In this document: positions 14,401 through 24,695 of the stretch, piece by piece
Numbering within the stretch: the first letter of the stretch is position 1
Layout: each line of letters starts with the position of its first letter
NCBI RefSeq assembly: GCF_041381155.1
Contig: NC_091147.1
Span: 38,566,053-38,630,052 of the forward strand
Length of the DNA: 64,000 bases
Source: Argopecten irradians
Taxonomy: Eukaryota > Mollusca > Bivalvia > Pectinida > Pectinidae
Direction of reading: 5' to 3'
Translations under genes and position numbers: made by a program
The notes under the pieces: generated by a model
Told to the model about the DNA's origin: nothing
What the model saw: only the letters and a program-made list of their open reading frames with translations
Database searches by the model: none

Positions 14401-17400
14401 CAGATAATGTCAGTAGTAATTTGGGATATTTTCAAGGTTGAAAAGTTTGTGTGTTATAGTCTAGCCTTGTTTAGTCCTGTCTTTGCATATTACAGAGTTA
14501 GCTCCCTTGCGGGTAGGTATCCAGTGTGACGTCATTATTTTGTAGGCACAATTCACATCATTTTCTTCGAAAAATATGATCTTCTGAAACACAGGACGTG
14601 ACTTCACAATCAATACCTACCAGTAAGACAGATAGCTCTGTATTATACAAATACAGAATATATTCTGACATGGCCCTCTATACTAATTATATATATGCCA
14701 TTCCTTGGTACATTACAGTTAGACAAACAGAAACGCATGGAAAGAATACGACACAAGACCCAGCAGCTACAGGAGTTGATATTACAGGTAATTAGATATG
14801 GTATCAGTACTACCTCGAGGGTAAACAGAATATCTCGTTGATATATTACACGAGTTTCTAAAACTAATGACCACAAGTAGAAAATTTCAAATGCCTCTGG
14901 TGAAAGTTCTGTGGTCAAAAATAGGTCACTGTTACTATAGATAGAAATGCAAAGGGTTGTTTATATGACTTTACATACTAAACTTACTAATAAATTTTCA
15001 AAACTTTACTGACATGATAACATTATCCTCAACTTCATGTAAAAATACCAAATCCATTTTGTGTGTACTATCTAAATCTTTGGTTTTGATCACTTTGAAT
15101 CCAAATCTATGAAATAGTGGCTTTTACACAATTTTACATACCACCTTCTTTACAAATTCATCTTCAAATTTTGAGTTGTCCAAACCTATAATTTTTACTA
15201 AGAATAGAAAGTAAGGATGTCATACTTGAACTAACCGTGTCTTTACAATGTCCACAAGCTCTCCACTTCTAGGTTGAGAGTAAGAATTTTATGAAAGGCG
15301 GTTACCAGGCCTGCTGGGCGATGGGTTTTCTCTGGGTACTCTGGCTTTCTCTACTTTCTAAGCCTGGCATGTCCGTAAATGACCGGGGTTGTTAATCACG
15401 ACATTAAACCAATCAAAACCGAATTGCGTTTGGGATGTTAAAGTAAATGAACTAATGTTGGTATATTTATTTACAGCAAATTGCCTTTAAAAACTTGGTT
15501 CATCGGAACCGAGAGAGGGAGCGGACAAATGGAGGACCTGCAGCGAACTCCTCAATCCAGTTACCCTTCATTATTGTCAACACAAGTAAAAAAACAGTCA
15601 TCGACTGCTCAATATCTAATGATAAGTAAGTTATCCCACATAAATTACTTCAGGTGAGGGGTCATATTTACTGAAGTTTATATAGAAAAAACACATTTAT
15701 GAGAAAAAAAATTTGCTCAATTTTCATTGGAAATGAGTCAAACTTGGTTAGAACTATTAGCCTGAGATAGCATTTGAACATCATATCCATATTAGTCCTG
15801 GCTAACCCCCACAGGGGCTACATTTCTGCCTTTCCACAGATATCGAAAAGGATACACTTCTAATTAAATTCTATACCTCTTTCTTTCCACAGATATGAAT
15901 ATTTATTTAACTTTGACAACACGTTTGAGATCCACGACGACATTGAGGTGTTGAAGAGGATGGGAATGGCTATGGGTCTGGAGAAAGGACAGATAGCGCA
16001 ACCAGATTTGACGAGAGCTGTCAAGATGGTCCCCAAATCTCTGGAGCCTTATGTATATGGTTTGTAGATAACCTGTAACTTGTTTAATGTTTTTCCTAGC
16101 CATTTTCAATGCTGTAAACTTTAAAGCGTATTTTAGAAGTAATACTGTTTTACGCACACATTTTGTGCTAGAAACTACATTTTAAAATATAACATTGCTA
16201 ATTGGATTTTCTACAAGTTCAATTCTTGTAAATGTTTGCAGTATGATGCTGTTCTGTATTTGCATATAACAGAGTTATCTGCCCTTGTGAGGGCATGTGC
16301 TTCTGAGTATTACATCATATTTTGAGAGGAAATACAAGTTTTGTTTACAAAATAATAATGTCACAGTCAATGCCTATAAACAAGGGGAGGTAACTCTGAA
16401 CACACAGAGACAAAGATAGTATAAATTGAGGACACTGTGTACAGAAGATTTAAATCTGCACACATCTGTGGAGAAATTTTAAACTATCACTGACGTTAAG
16501 ATTTATGAACCTGCATAAATGTGATACAGGGAAGTGTGAAAAGAATCTTTGCTAACTGGATTTTTGTGACAAACCAATTTCTGCCAGAAACCACTTGTAT
16601 GTTACTATAAATCTCGGCTAATTTAAAACGAAAAGAAAACAATGTTATAAATAAGTAAAAAGATGGTGTTATAATAGAGAAGGATTATAAATTACATATT
16701 TCGTTGTTGACAGATCTGGCCCAAGGAAGTATGGCTAATGCTGGACCAAGTGGTATACGGCCGATTACCTCAGGATTTCCACAAAACAACCAGTCCAGGT
16801 ATTCACAGTTCATAGTTTTCTGCTTAAGAGGATGTTTTATTGTAGATTTGATGTAGATGAAGCTAGTCATGGTGATATATGTTACATCACATTGTATCTT
16901 GTCTTGATGTTAGTGATAATTACAAATCAGAGCATCGCAACCCTTTAAGTTTGCTGTCTCATTGTACATAGATATTACCGTATTCGACCCAATAAGAGCA
17001 CATGTTCCTTTAAGCACCCCTCCTTCTTTTTGAGGACCTAATTACAATTGTCCAGGCATTAATAAAGACCAAAACTACACAAAACGGGTATATATTTGCA
17101 ATAATTTGGTCTTATTAGCACCTTTGCATTTTCTTCAATTTTTTAAACGCCCTGGGCGCTTATTGGGTCGTATACGGTAGTGGGAATATTTTCTGCGTTA
17201 TGCTTATCAATTTTTGCAAAATCTTTGCACAAAGTAAGCCATACAAAAAAATCAGATAAAGGAACTATTAGTTTCGATATTTACTAAGTGAAATTGAGGC
17301 TTCAAAAAGGGGAGATTAGCTCTTGTAGGGAGCAGAGCATATACTGATTTGATAACCATATTAATATTTGTTTCTGGTCTAGAACTACTTGATATACATG

Positions 17401-17666
17401 ACCCATACCATGATATAAAAGTGAAATGCCCTTTTATAAAGCTGTTCTTTTTACAAAACTCTTTTAGGTACAAGTCTGTGACCATGCCATCACAAAATGT
17501 TGATATTGATATGGAAGTTGCCATGGCTACCAACCAAGGACTGTCACATGATTCGAGCATGGGCTCATACTCGGACATGCCTTCTCGTGCAGCCACCGAG
17601 ACGCCGTTTGAAGACTTCAGTGATGATACCGATACAGACAGATCAAGTCCTGTTGATATGAGCTAG
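2384..17666 (+). CDS. TFDP1: Transcription factor DP (E2F dimerisation partner), 12-exon gene
   Basis: Exons 2384-2429, 3319-3440, 11131-11194, 11517-11590, 12986-13116 (or its twin 12127-12257), 13665-13830, 14169-14312, 14719-14787, 15477-15625, 15893-16059, 16714-16798 and 17468-17666 join to 1416 nt, a 471-residue protein plus stop; every junction is GT-AG and in phase. Seen: a variable N-terminus of about 145 residues, then the DP DNA-binding winged helix (about 155-235) with [19 protein letters not shown] and the [11 protein letters not shown] recognition segment, a dimerisation coiled coil ([20 protein letters not shown]), the C1/marked-box-like region ending in LEPYV, and an acidic serine-rich tail. 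Family knowledge: DP proteins pair with E2F1-6 in the nucleus to bind TTTSSCGC sites and control S-phase genes. Human TFDP1 is about 410 residues; the extra length is in the tails. The symbol denotes the TFDP1/2 orthologue, since invertebrates usually have a single DP gene. Confidence 0.97.
3319..3440 (+). CDS. TFDP1: DP exon 2
   Basis: Acceptor TATTTTAG; encodes about 41 residues ([17 protein letters not shown] onward) of the poorly conserved N-terminal region; donor GAG|GTAGGG, phase 0. Confidence 0.8.
3614..4102. mobile_element. Palindromic MITE-like element
   Basis: The left end (GGCCCTGACACCAGACTTAG, then GGGCCAGAGTGCAGTCCTAT) is mirrored at the right end (ATAGGACTGCGCTCTGGCCC, then CTAAGTCTGGTGTCGGGGCC). 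The two arms enclose about 350 bp without coding capacity. Confidence 0.7.
4198..4262 (-). mobile_element. tRNA-like SINE head
   Basis: On the minus strand it reads TTCAATTGGTAGAACATCCA, then GGTCCCGGGTTTGAACCC, resembling RNA polymerase III A and B boxes. Close relatives lie at 5792-5858 and 5905-5945. There is no proper acceptor stem, so it is not called as a tRNA gene. Confidence 0.55.
5067..5083 (+). repeat. Homopolymer C tract (about 17 C)
   Basis: A run of about 17 C follows a run of T. Its length is probably unreliable in sequencing. Confidence 0.9.
5343..5760 (+). mobile_element. Hairpin-ended element with tandem core, short copy
   Basis: Starts with the hairpin AGCCCACCATCATCAGATGG/TGGGCT, followed by about two diverged ~150-bp core units (TTCACATGGAGGTTACCCTT in each). 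Same family as 21980-23150. Confidence 0.7.
6090..6405 (+). mobile_element. tRNA-derived SINE with duplicated tail
   Basis: Contains a B-box-like GGAGTTCGAATCCCATGTGG, the body GGCAGTTGCCAGGTACTGAC, the tail CTCCAGGTACTCT...CATGACCCTGGCTGTTAATA, and a second tail copy ending AGGACGTTAAACTAATAAA. The conserved body and tail recur at 15288, 24095, 27176 and 56251. Confidence 0.75.
7748..7889. repeat. Imperfect inverted repeat
   Basis: TATTATTCTCAATATCTTTT at 7751 is mirrored by AAAAGATATTGAGAATAAT at about 7870. The arms are roughly 40 bp with a 65-bp centre. Confidence 0.75.
10440..10518 (+). repeat. 41-bp tandem doublet
   Basis: CCTTATATTAAAGATTATAT followed by TGGATAACAACTTTCGGA occurs twice in direct succession. 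Confidence 0.9.
11131..11194 (+). CDS. TFDP1: DP exon 3
   Basis: Acceptor TTCTGTTCAG; encodes [21 protein letters not shown]; donor CCCC|GTATGT, phase 1. It is assigned by splice sites and matching phase, because this part of DP is not conserved. Confidence 0.75.
11517..11590 (+). CDS. TFDP1: DP exon 4
   Basis: Acceptor TTCTTTTGCAG; encodes [19 protein letters not shown] and a few more residues, recalling the VVIGTPQRP segment of vertebrate DP; donor CAG|GTATCA, phase 0. Open reading continues about 70 nt past the donor, but only splicing there keeps phase with exon 5. Confidence 0.8.
12127..12257 (+). CDS. TFDP1: DP exon 5, upstream copy (5A)
   Basis: 131-bp exon encoding [19 protein letters not shown], a basic LWGRKRQGG stretch (possible nuclear localisation signal) and [11 protein letters not shown]. 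By eye it is identical in sequence and splice sites to the copy at 12986-13116. Because 131 is not a multiple of three, a transcript can carry only one of the two. Acceptor AAAATAG, donor AAGG|GTTTGT. The exon 6 copy downstream of it is broken, so 5A is usable only if spliced on to 13665. Confidence 0.6.
12809..12953 (+). pseudogene. Broken copy of DP exon 6 (6A)
   Basis: This is a near-copy of the DNA-binding exon at 13665. It has an extra G near its start (AGAGAGGGT against AGAGAGGT), lacks about six bases that encode part of KVQRK, has a further small change in the next codons (GTGTGAGAC against GTGTAAC), and ends at the duplication junction before any donor site. It cannot encode the DP winged helix. 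It is either a decayed partial duplicate or unpolished sequence at an assembly join. Confidence 0.85.
12986..13116 (+). CDS. TFDP1: DP exon 5, downstream copy (5B)
   Basis: Identical by eye to 12127-12257 in coding sequence and splice sites. It lies directly upstream of the intact exon 6 and is the copy used in the joined model. Confidence 0.8.
13665..13830 (+). CDS. TFDP1: DP exon 6, DNA-binding domain first part
   Basis: Encodes [20 protein letters not shown], then [24 protein letters not shown] and a short variable end. This is the start of the DP winged helix and closely resembles vertebrate DP. Acceptor TTTAACAG, donor CAG|GTAAAT, phase 2 to 0. Confidence 0.95.
14169..14312 (+). CDS. 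TFDP1: DP exon 7, recognition helix and RRVYD motif
   Basis: Encodes [36 protein letters not shown] and [12 protein letters not shown], nearly identical to vertebrate DP. RRVYD (residues 210-214) is the signature shared with E2F for TTTSSCGC recognition. Exactly 48 codons. Confidence 0.98.
14482..14655. mobile_element. MITE family B copy
   Basis: Left end GCATATTACAGAGTTAGCTC, then GGGTAGGTAT; right end ATACCTACC, then GATAGCTCTGTATTATAC. Non-coding palindromic element of about 170 bp. Other copies: 16254-16405, 38786-38970, 44140-44320, 46258-46390, 52650-52795; single ends at 36860, 46885, 62445 and 63435. Confidence 0.8.
14719..14787 (+). CDS. TFDP1: DP exon 8, dimerisation coiled coil
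   Basis: 23-codon exon, [20 protein letters not shown] plus ILQ, a leucine/basic coiled coil matching the ERQRRLERIKQKQSQLQEL stretch of human DP1. Confidence 0.95.
15288..15420 (+). mobile_element. SINE tail fragment
   Basis: Carries GGTTACCAGGCC, TTCTCTGGGTACTCTGGCTT and ATTAAACCAATCAAAACC, matching the SINE body and tail at 6090 and 56251. It has lost the tRNA-like head. Confidence 0.65.
15477..15625 (+). CDS. TFDP1: DP exon 9
   Basis: Encodes [20 protein letters not shown] and then [20 protein letters not shown], highly conserved in DP and part of the E2F-contacting coiled-coil/marked-box module. Acceptor TTATTTACAG, donor TAA|GTAAGT, phase 2. Confidence 0.97.
15893..16059 (+). CDS. TFDP1: DP exon 10
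   Basis: Encodes [32 protein letters not shown] and the following helix to LEPYV, a DP hallmark region. The acceptor CTTTCCACAG is preceded at 15833 by an almost identical decoy (CTTTCCACAGATAT) whose downstream sequence does not continue the protein. Donor ATG|GTTTGT. Confidence 0.96.
16254..16405. mobile_element. MITE family B copy
   Basis: TTTGCATATAACAGAGTTAT opens it, and AAGGGGAGGTAACTCTGAA closes it, in DP intron 10. Confidence 0.75.
16714..16798 (+). CDS. TFDP1: DP exon 11
   Basis: Encodes [20 protein letters not shown] and GFPQNNQS; the start resembles the EMAQGTVGG segment of human DP1. Acceptor GTTGACAG, donor CAG|GTATTC, phase 2. Confidence 0.88.
16978..17182. mobile_element. 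MITE family C copy
   Basis: Terminal inverted repeats TACCGTATTCGACCCAATAA and TTATTGGGTCGTATACGGTA flank about 160 bp. Relatives or parts: 35329-35875 (interrupted), 36330-36600, 39655, 52330-52580, 57380 and 59440-59810. Confidence 0.85.
17468..17666 (+). CDS. TFDP1: DP exon 12 with stop codon
   Basis: Encodes the C-terminal tail: [20 protein letters not shown], a Met/Ser-rich middle and an acidic end ([19 protein letters not shown]), followed by TAG at 17664. It corresponds in position and charge to the acidic tail of vertebrate DP1. Confidence 0.93.
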
Positions 17667-18276
17667 AAGGAAGTGTGGCAGAGATTGCTAAACAGCTTTT
17701 TTTTTCTCTTATATTAACCAACAAGTTGCTGTTGGACTTGATGGAGAGTCAAGTTTTGTATTGACTGAAGGTTGGTTTCTTCGACCAAATGATGTTCGCT
17801 CCTGGAAGTAGAATTTATGCAGAACAGAAATGTTATTTATTGGTCATTAGAACCAGATGGTTATGTGCCAATGATATGTCTGCATGGACAGTCGACTGTG
17901 ATAGAATCAAAGTCAAGTCAAGGGGCACCGCATATATTAACACGAGGTCATCTGAATGGCATCACAAGGTCACCTGAATGGCATCACAAAGGCACCAGGT
18001 GCCCCATGGCCCTTCACTGGGAGGCATCATTACCTTGTCTACGGTCAATATCGCACTCTTAGGACAGTACAAGTACTATCATTTTGTACTGGGGAATCTG
18101 CGGAAAGGACGAAAGCAAAGAAACATAGCAGCGTTTCCGGACGTCTTTGTTCTTACAATGATTCTTTTTTCTTTATGATTTCACCAGAATCTAATCTGAT
18201 ATCAGGATTGAAAATTGGCAAAGTTATATTTAATTTGCTGCCTTTCATCCAAATTTTACATTGAAATGATCAATGC

Positions 18277-18282
18277 AATAAA
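18277..18282 (+). terminator. Candidate polyadenylation signal for DP
   Basis: AATAAA 611 bp past the DP stop, followed by AT-rich sequence. It is the first of several hexamers downstream of the gene. Confidence 0.35.
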
Positions 18283-20604
18283 CTAAAAATAGTATAATCC
18301 ACCCAGACCATTTCCAGCACCGTTTAGATCTTGGGTCACGAGGCAAGAGAATCCATGTACAAAGTCGGCCATGTTTTTGGTTGCTGTGGTAAATTGTAAG
18401 AGAGTGTAAATATAGAAGTGTGAATAATGTATGTGTGTAACTAATATTTAGTGAAAGTTTTATTTTTACATTTAGTAAAATTAACCAATAACTGTTCAAA
18501 TCTCCTTTCATGTGTGCTGTAGGACTACAATGGTAGTTATGAATTTTTTAAATGTTTATTATTATACAGGTCTCATTTCGTAGAATAGATGTGCATTCAT
18601 ATCTAAGAAGGTATAAAAAAAAGTCATGGACAAAGAGATAATACAGAATTATCATATCAGTTTATTTAAGGATATATTTTCCATTATATTTTTTTTTTGC
18701 CAAGTGAACCTCATTTATTTAATCCAAGCATTAGTTTGGTAAAAAAGTTGTCACGTGTTTCGTACTATTTTAAAATATCATTGTTTTGGTTTTGCTTGAT
18801 AAGTAAAAATGATTTTTAGTTATTAATTACCCTTTGTGTTCCTGAGCCTAAATTTTACAAAGAGATTTTGATGTAACTATATGAAGTCATTCTTGTAATG
18901 CATGGGCAAACATTTCAATATTTTGATGTTGTTAAACTTCAAATAAACGTCGGGTTGATCAGTAGTTTTCTGGAGACGAATGTCCTTTTCAGAATGGTAG
19001 CAATTGGATAACTGCAAATGTGATCAAGCTTGCATAATGTACACATATACGACGGATGGTGAAAATATTTTTACAAAAATTGTGAATATATGTGTAATTT
19101 AGTAGGTTTCTTCTTTTGATAACATGGAGATTGTACCTTAGCTTAACATCTGTAACTTTCTCTATTTGTCGACTTTACTTTTACAACTAGGTTACAAGCA
19201 ATTTGCTAATGTTCAAAAATTGTCTCCACAACCTTGGAATGTCGATCATTCTGTCTCGCATGAAAGGCTCAGAAGGCACTTGAGTCATTTACACTACTTG
19301 GAAAGAATTATTTTCTAAAAGAGAGCAAGTTAAGTTTTACTCCTTTTGATTTTGATTTTCATTAATAAAAATTAAAAAATTGATCCATAGAATTGATCTT
19401 TTGCCAATGATCAATGTTAGCATGATAAAAGGTCTTGATTGACCAATATATCAGGGGACGCCGTGGTGAGTCCAGGATTTTTTTTGTCTGTGAGCATTCC
19501 AAAGATGGTTTGTACCTTTTGTGCTTTAAAACTCTTCCTATAGTGGATACAACTGCGATTGTTATGAGCGAGCGTTAGGGTGTCGTTAACTGACTAACTT
19601 GTTTTCAATGAACAGAAGTGCATTATCAGGTTATATTGAAATTTTGACCTGTTTTGGATGAATGAAATTGTGTTGAAAGCTATGGTTATGTTTCGAAATG
19701 GATTTGTTTTGAATGAGTGCAAGTGTGTTGAAAGGCTGTGTTATGTTTAGAAATGGACTTGTTTTAGAGGAATGCAAGTGTTGAAATGTTATGTTTCTGA
19801 AATGTTTCTTATTGATTGTAGTATAACGAGTTATTAGGCTTATGTTAAGTTTAGTGTTGTACGTTAGAGGACGCTGTTAAATTGAATGATGTACAAATAG
19901 AGAGATTGTTTTATAATGTGATTGAATGATTCAGATGTTGGCATGTATGTGTACAGAAATGATCAGTATGCATATTTTCATAAAAAAAGTTTTCCGTAGA
20001 CGTCGTCAAGAAGTACTCTTCATCCATTTATTTGTATTTTTCCCGCTAAATTATCCTGACCTGTATATTGATAGTTAGATTTGTAACTTGTATGACCCCT
20101 GCTGTGTCAGGTGTTCCAGTTTGCTTTAGATATGTACATTATATACAGTTGTAAATACCTCGAACATACTGAGCAGCCTTTTAAATAAGGGCATCAAAAA
20201 TGGCTATTGATTTAGGGCTTAGCTTCAGAGCAGTTTTTGTGAATTTAACGAATTTGAGGTGTTAAAATTTTAAGTTTTCCTTGCTCTTGTTATGTTAAGT
20301 ATAGAAAATTTATTTCTTGTTAATGAAGTAGGCTCTAGTTTCAAAGTAAAAGTTTAGTTTACATTGAGAATTTTTGTAACTTGGTTAGTGCAAATTTCAG
20401 CAAATTAAAAAAATTAATTGATAATTTCAAAAATAATTGATATTAAATATCTCGGTAAATAGACTGTAATGTAAATAGGCTAGTTTTGTGCTGTGCAAAA
20501 TTACCTGTGGGCAGGTAGTAATTTGTATGTTAATTCAACATCAACAATTTTAGAGAAAACATTTCTCTGACATAGCCTGTTCATTAACTTTACATTAATT
20601 AAAA

Positions 20605-20870
20605 ACAAAATATTTGTAATTAGGATTTAATTGGCAGAAATGAAGCTACGTTCATTTTGTCGTTAATCAAATTAAGCAATGTTCATTTTGTCGTTTATCA
20701 AAGACAAAATATTTGTAATTAGGGTTTAATTGAAGACAAAATATTTGTAATTAGGATTTAATTGAAGACAAAATATTTGTAATTAGGATTTAATTAGCAG
20801 AAATGAAGCGATGTTCATTTTGTCGTTTATCAAAGACAAAATATTTGTAATTAGGTTTAATTGGCAGTAA
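20605..20870 (+). repeat. Degenerate tandem repeat in putative DP 3' UTR
   Basis: The block GACAAAATATTTGTAATTAG plus GATTTAATTG occurs about five times, some copies followed by AGCAATGTTCATTTTGTCGT. The array is uneven, as if made by repeated local slippage. Confidence 0.85.
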
Positions 20871-21555
20871 TAAAGCTTTGTTGATTATGTAATCAGTTAC
20901 ATCTGGTCTTGACCAGTTGTCCATTGTGTGATTCGTATCTTGTCAGCGTAGTTCTGGCAGCTAATTTGTGTAAATAAGAATTTGTGTAGATTTGTATAGT
21001 CTAATAATACCTATTTTTATTTTGTACAATTGAAACTTAATTTAAGACAGGAAACAATTAAAACAGGGAGTTTGTAAAAGTGATAAATTACAATGCAGCT
21101 ATGCAGTCAAAAATTGTGCTGGGTGTCAAGAATTCAAAATTATTCTTAAAGAAATTATGAACAATATCATGTGTAAATTTAATGATCATGCAACATCCAT
21201 ACATGTGTATTATTACATCCGCAAAATTTCATGTCATCTCATCAATTAAACAAGAATGCACTGTTTTCTCGTGTTGAATTGTGTTTTCAACCTTTTAAAT
21301 TGGTACAAGCAGAAGATTATAGTTGAATGTTGCTTTCTCATACTCCTATTAATTTGGAATGGAAAACTTCTAAATAAAAGAATTTTGAACACTGATAATT
21401 GTATAACTGTTCCAAAAATATACATATGGAAAGAAGTTAATGGATCTTTATCTTGAGTGTGGTAAAGTGGGTTAAAAGCAAATATCTGCTAGTTGGTGAC
21501 ATTTATGTAAAATCACTTTTTTGGTAACAATCCAATCAGTTGTTTGTAACTAGTA

Positions 21556-21893
21556 GCATCCCCAATACTCCAGATATAATTTTCACTCGTTATATCTACC
21601 CCTGGACTTTATCACTTTCTCATAGTAAAACTGAAAGCAGTTCAGAAGCTGACCCATCACAGATCTGCTGGTATTTCCATTGAAGATTACAGGGATAGTG
21701 ACATCAAACTTCAAAGCCTCACATGTACAGTTAGCCACAGAGTACACTTAATGTTCAATTCTTAAAATGTACATCAAATGACTACATAATTTACTTGCTC
21801 GTTGGCTGTCAAACACCAGAACTTTCAGTTTGTTATGACATAGGGCAGGGGTGGATATAACATGATAGCAACCCATGGAATATCGAGGATGGA
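21556..21893. mobile_element. MITE family A copy
   Basis: The left end CATCCCCAATACTCCAG and right end TGGAATATCGAGGATG are inverted. Internal CTCATAGTAAAACTGAAAGC is shared with the other copies. Target-site duplication is not clear for this copy. Confidence 0.75.
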
Positions 21894-21979
21894 CTAGCTA
21901 GTAGTGATTTAAAGGAAGAGCGATGGACAGACATGCTGTACAATCAAGGAACTGAAACATAACTTTTCAAAGTAAAATT

Positions 21980-23150
21980 TTTAGCCCACCATCATCAGAT
22001 GGTGGGCTATTCAAATCGCCTTTCGTCCATGGCCCGTCCGTCCGTTAACAATTCTTGTTACCGCTATTTCTCAGAAAGTACTGAAGGGATCTTTCTCATA
22101 TTGCATATGTCGGTTCCCCTAGGACCCTAGTTATGCATATTGCATTTTGGGACCGATCGGTCAACAAGGTGGCCGACAGGCGGCCATCTTGGATTTTGAT
22201 AGTTAAAGTTTGTTACCGCTATTTCTCAAAAAGTACTGAAGGGATCTTTCTCAAATTTCATATACAGGTTCCTCTATGACCCTAGTTGTGCATATTGCAT
22301 TTTGGGACCGATCGATGAACAAGATGGCCGACAGGCGGCCATCTTGGATTTTGATAGTTAAAGTTTGTTACCGCTATTTCTCAAAAAGTGCTGAAGGGAT
22401 CTTTCTCAAATTTCATATACAGGTTCCTCTACGACCCTAGTTGTGCATATTGCATTTTGGGACCGATCGATGAACAAGATGGCCGACAGGCGGCCATCTT
22501 GGATTTTGATAGTTAAAGTTTGTTACCGCTATTTCTCAAAAAGTACTAAAGGGATCTTTCTCAAATTTCATATACAGGTTCCCCTAGGATCCTAGTTGTG
22601 CATTTTGCATTTTCGGACCGATCGGTGCACAAGATGGCCGACAGGACACCATCTTGGATTTTGATAGTTGAAGCTTGTTACCGCTATGTCTTAGAATGTA
22701 CTGAAGGGATCTGTCTCAAATTTCATGTGCTGGTTCCTCTAGGTCCCTGGTTATGCATATTGCATTTTGGTAACGATCGATTAACAAGATGGCCGACAGG
22801 ACGCCATCTTGGAATTTGACAATTGAAGTTTTTCCCGCTATGTCTTAGAATGTACTGAAGGGATCCGTCTCAAATTGTATGTGCAGGTTCTTCTAGGGGT
22901 CTAGTTGTACATATTGCATTTTAGGACAGATCAGTGAATAAGATGGCCGACAAGTAGCCATCTTGGATTTTGATAATTGAAGTTTGTTACTGTTAAATAT
23001 CTGTTAAAGTAGTCAAAGGATCTTTCTCAAATTTCATGTGTAGTAATATGTAGTAAAAGCTTGAAAAGCAGAGAAAAGATCCCTCTTTCCTTTATCAGAC
23101 AAAGATCGTTCTTAGGTGGGCGCCAAGATCCCTCTGGGATCTCTTGTTTA
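21980..23150 (+). mobile_element. Hairpin-ended element with 155-bp tandem core
   Basis: Begins with the perfect hairpin AGCCCACCATCATCAGATGG/TGGGCT, then about seven units of about 155 bp (unit starts at 22202, 22357, 22512, 22667), each with AAGATGGCCGACAGG and its near-mirror CGGCCATCTTGGATTT. It ends near 23150 with the hairpin ATCCCTCTGGGATCTCTTGT. No coding capacity. It resembles bivalve pearl-type or Helentron-derived non-autonomous elements; that class is an inference. Confidence 0.8.
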
Positions 23151-23530
23151 TTTTCATAAAAATCAATTTTCATATAAAAATCTTGAAATTTTAAATTAAT
23201 GGAACCTTTCACCGTAACACAAAATGTATTGATATTTGAGTAGGTAGCGTGTTAAAAGTTTAACCTAAGTGATTCTTATAAAAAAGGGGGGGGGATTGCT
23301 TAATTTTTTAGAATAAATACGTTTTTAAGAAATTTGAGGAATCTTATGACTTTAATACTTCTAGATTTTCAGTTGAAATACATCAAAAGGTGAGAAGGTA
23401 TGTAAAGGAAAACTGAATGATTTTGGTTATTGACTTTTCCTTAGTGACTTCTAAAATCTTACATTGGTACAAGGTTAAAATGTGATCAATTATAACTCAC
23501 CAATCTTTACATAACAGGCCTTGAGTTGGG

Positions 23531-23840
23531 CATTCTTGATACTCCAGGGGTTACTTTCACTGACATAATATCCACGCTTTGACTATCTCATAGTAAAACT
23601 GGAGGGAGTTCAGGAGAAAAAAACCTGACCAATCACAGGCTTGCAGCGACTTCCTTTTAGATATGAATGACGCCCAACTTCAAAGTAACAGTCAACCAAG
23701 ATGTAGTTATACAATTCCTTTGATGTACATCAAAGAATAAATTTATCTGTGTTGCTTGTTGCCTCCAGTTTTTCTATGTCATACCTACCTCATGGATGGA
23801 TATGACGTCAATGATAGTAACCCCTGGAGTACAGAGGATG
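23531..23840. mobile_element. MITE family A copy
   Basis: Starts CATTCTTGATACTCCAGGGG, ends CCCCTGGAGTACAGAGGATG. The flanks TGAGTTGGG and TGAGTTTGG match at 8 of 9 positions, a probable 9-bp target-site duplication. Confidence 0.85.
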
Positions 23841-24094
23841 TGAGTTTGGGTGTAAGACCTGTTAGAGTACTTAAGAATCATCAAGAGGACGGTACACAAA
23901 GAAGCATACAAGAGGATTTTCAAGAAGGAAAACTGGCCAGGTTTATCACATGTAAACTTGTAATACACATAATCAACACATTCATTCAGGAGTCTTAGGA
24001 ATGAAGTACAGTGTACTCTAACCAGTCATAACGCAGACAATGTTTTCTTTCGAGTTGGTTAAAGGTAAAATAGGTGTTGGTTTAGCACAAATCA

Positions 24095-24305
24095 CAAGTG
24101 CTTCACACTGTGGTGGCAAAGAGGTGAAGGTGTCCCGACACATATTTACCCTGTAGCTCTTCACCTCTGAGAAGCAAGTTTGAAAGCCATGTCGGCAATA
24201 TGCAAGCCACTGACCATATGGCGATGGTTTTCTTTCAGGTACTCCAGTTTTCCTTGCATGTCTTTAAATGACCTTGGCTATTAATAAAAACTTTAAAACA
24301 AACAT
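24095..24305 (+). mobile_element. Diverged SINE
   Basis: Contains AGCTCTTCACCTCTGAG, GCCACTGACCATATGGCGAT and the tail GGTACTCCAGTTTTCCTTGC ending AATGACCTTGGCTATTAATA. Old copy of the SINE at 56251. Confidence 0.6.
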
Positions 24306-24383
24306 TTACCTACCAACCAACTTGATTCACAATCTTCACAGATAGGAAGCCTTTCCCTACAGATCTTCCGTAAGATGCAAGAG

Positions 24384-24695
24384 CATCCTCGATATTCCAG
24401 GGGTTACGATCACTTACGATCTCTACCCCCCTGGACTATCTCATAGTAAAACTGGAGGCAACAGAACAGGTAATTCAGTCGTTTGATGTACATCAAAAGA
24501 GCCATATAACGGTACACTGTGGTTGACTGTGTCGCTTTGATGTTAGGTGTCGCTCTCTCTGTAGTCTTCAAAGGTGATTTTTGCTAGCCTGTGATCGGTC
24601 AAATATTTTCAGCTGAGCTGCCTTCAATTTCACTATGAAATAGTCCAGGGATGTAGAGATCGTAAGTGATCGGAACCCCTGGAGTATCGAGGATG
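24384..24695. mobile_element. MITE family A copy with perfect 9-bp target duplication
   Basis: 312 bp with inverted ends CATCCTCGATATTCCAGGGG and CCCCTGGAGTATCGAGGATG. ATGCAAGAG flanks both sides (24375-24383 and 24696-24704). The 9-bp duplication suggests mobilisation by a Mutator-like transposase. Confidence 0.93.

Larger units (their letters stand above)
17667..21500 (+). other. Probable long 3' untranslated region of DP and flank
   Basis: No coding frame recognised. The 3.8 kb is AT-rich and almost free of the inverted-repeat elements that crowd the rest of the window, as expected of a transcribed, constrained 3' UTR. AATAAA hexamers on the plus strand occur at 18277, 18942, about 19363, about 20871 and 21374. 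The true cleavage site cannot be chosen from sequence alone. Confidence 0.45.

Noticed and set aside
15833..15893. Alternative acceptor for DP exon 10 at the first of two CTTTCCACAGATAT copies.
   Set aside because: Using the first copy adds intronic sequence and breaks the conserved [12 protein letters not shown] reading.
17789..18264. Cluster of overlapping frames after the DP stop.
   Set aside because: They are short and overlap in several frames. A small GAATGGCATCACAA duplication explains part of the openness; it is best read as 3' UTR.
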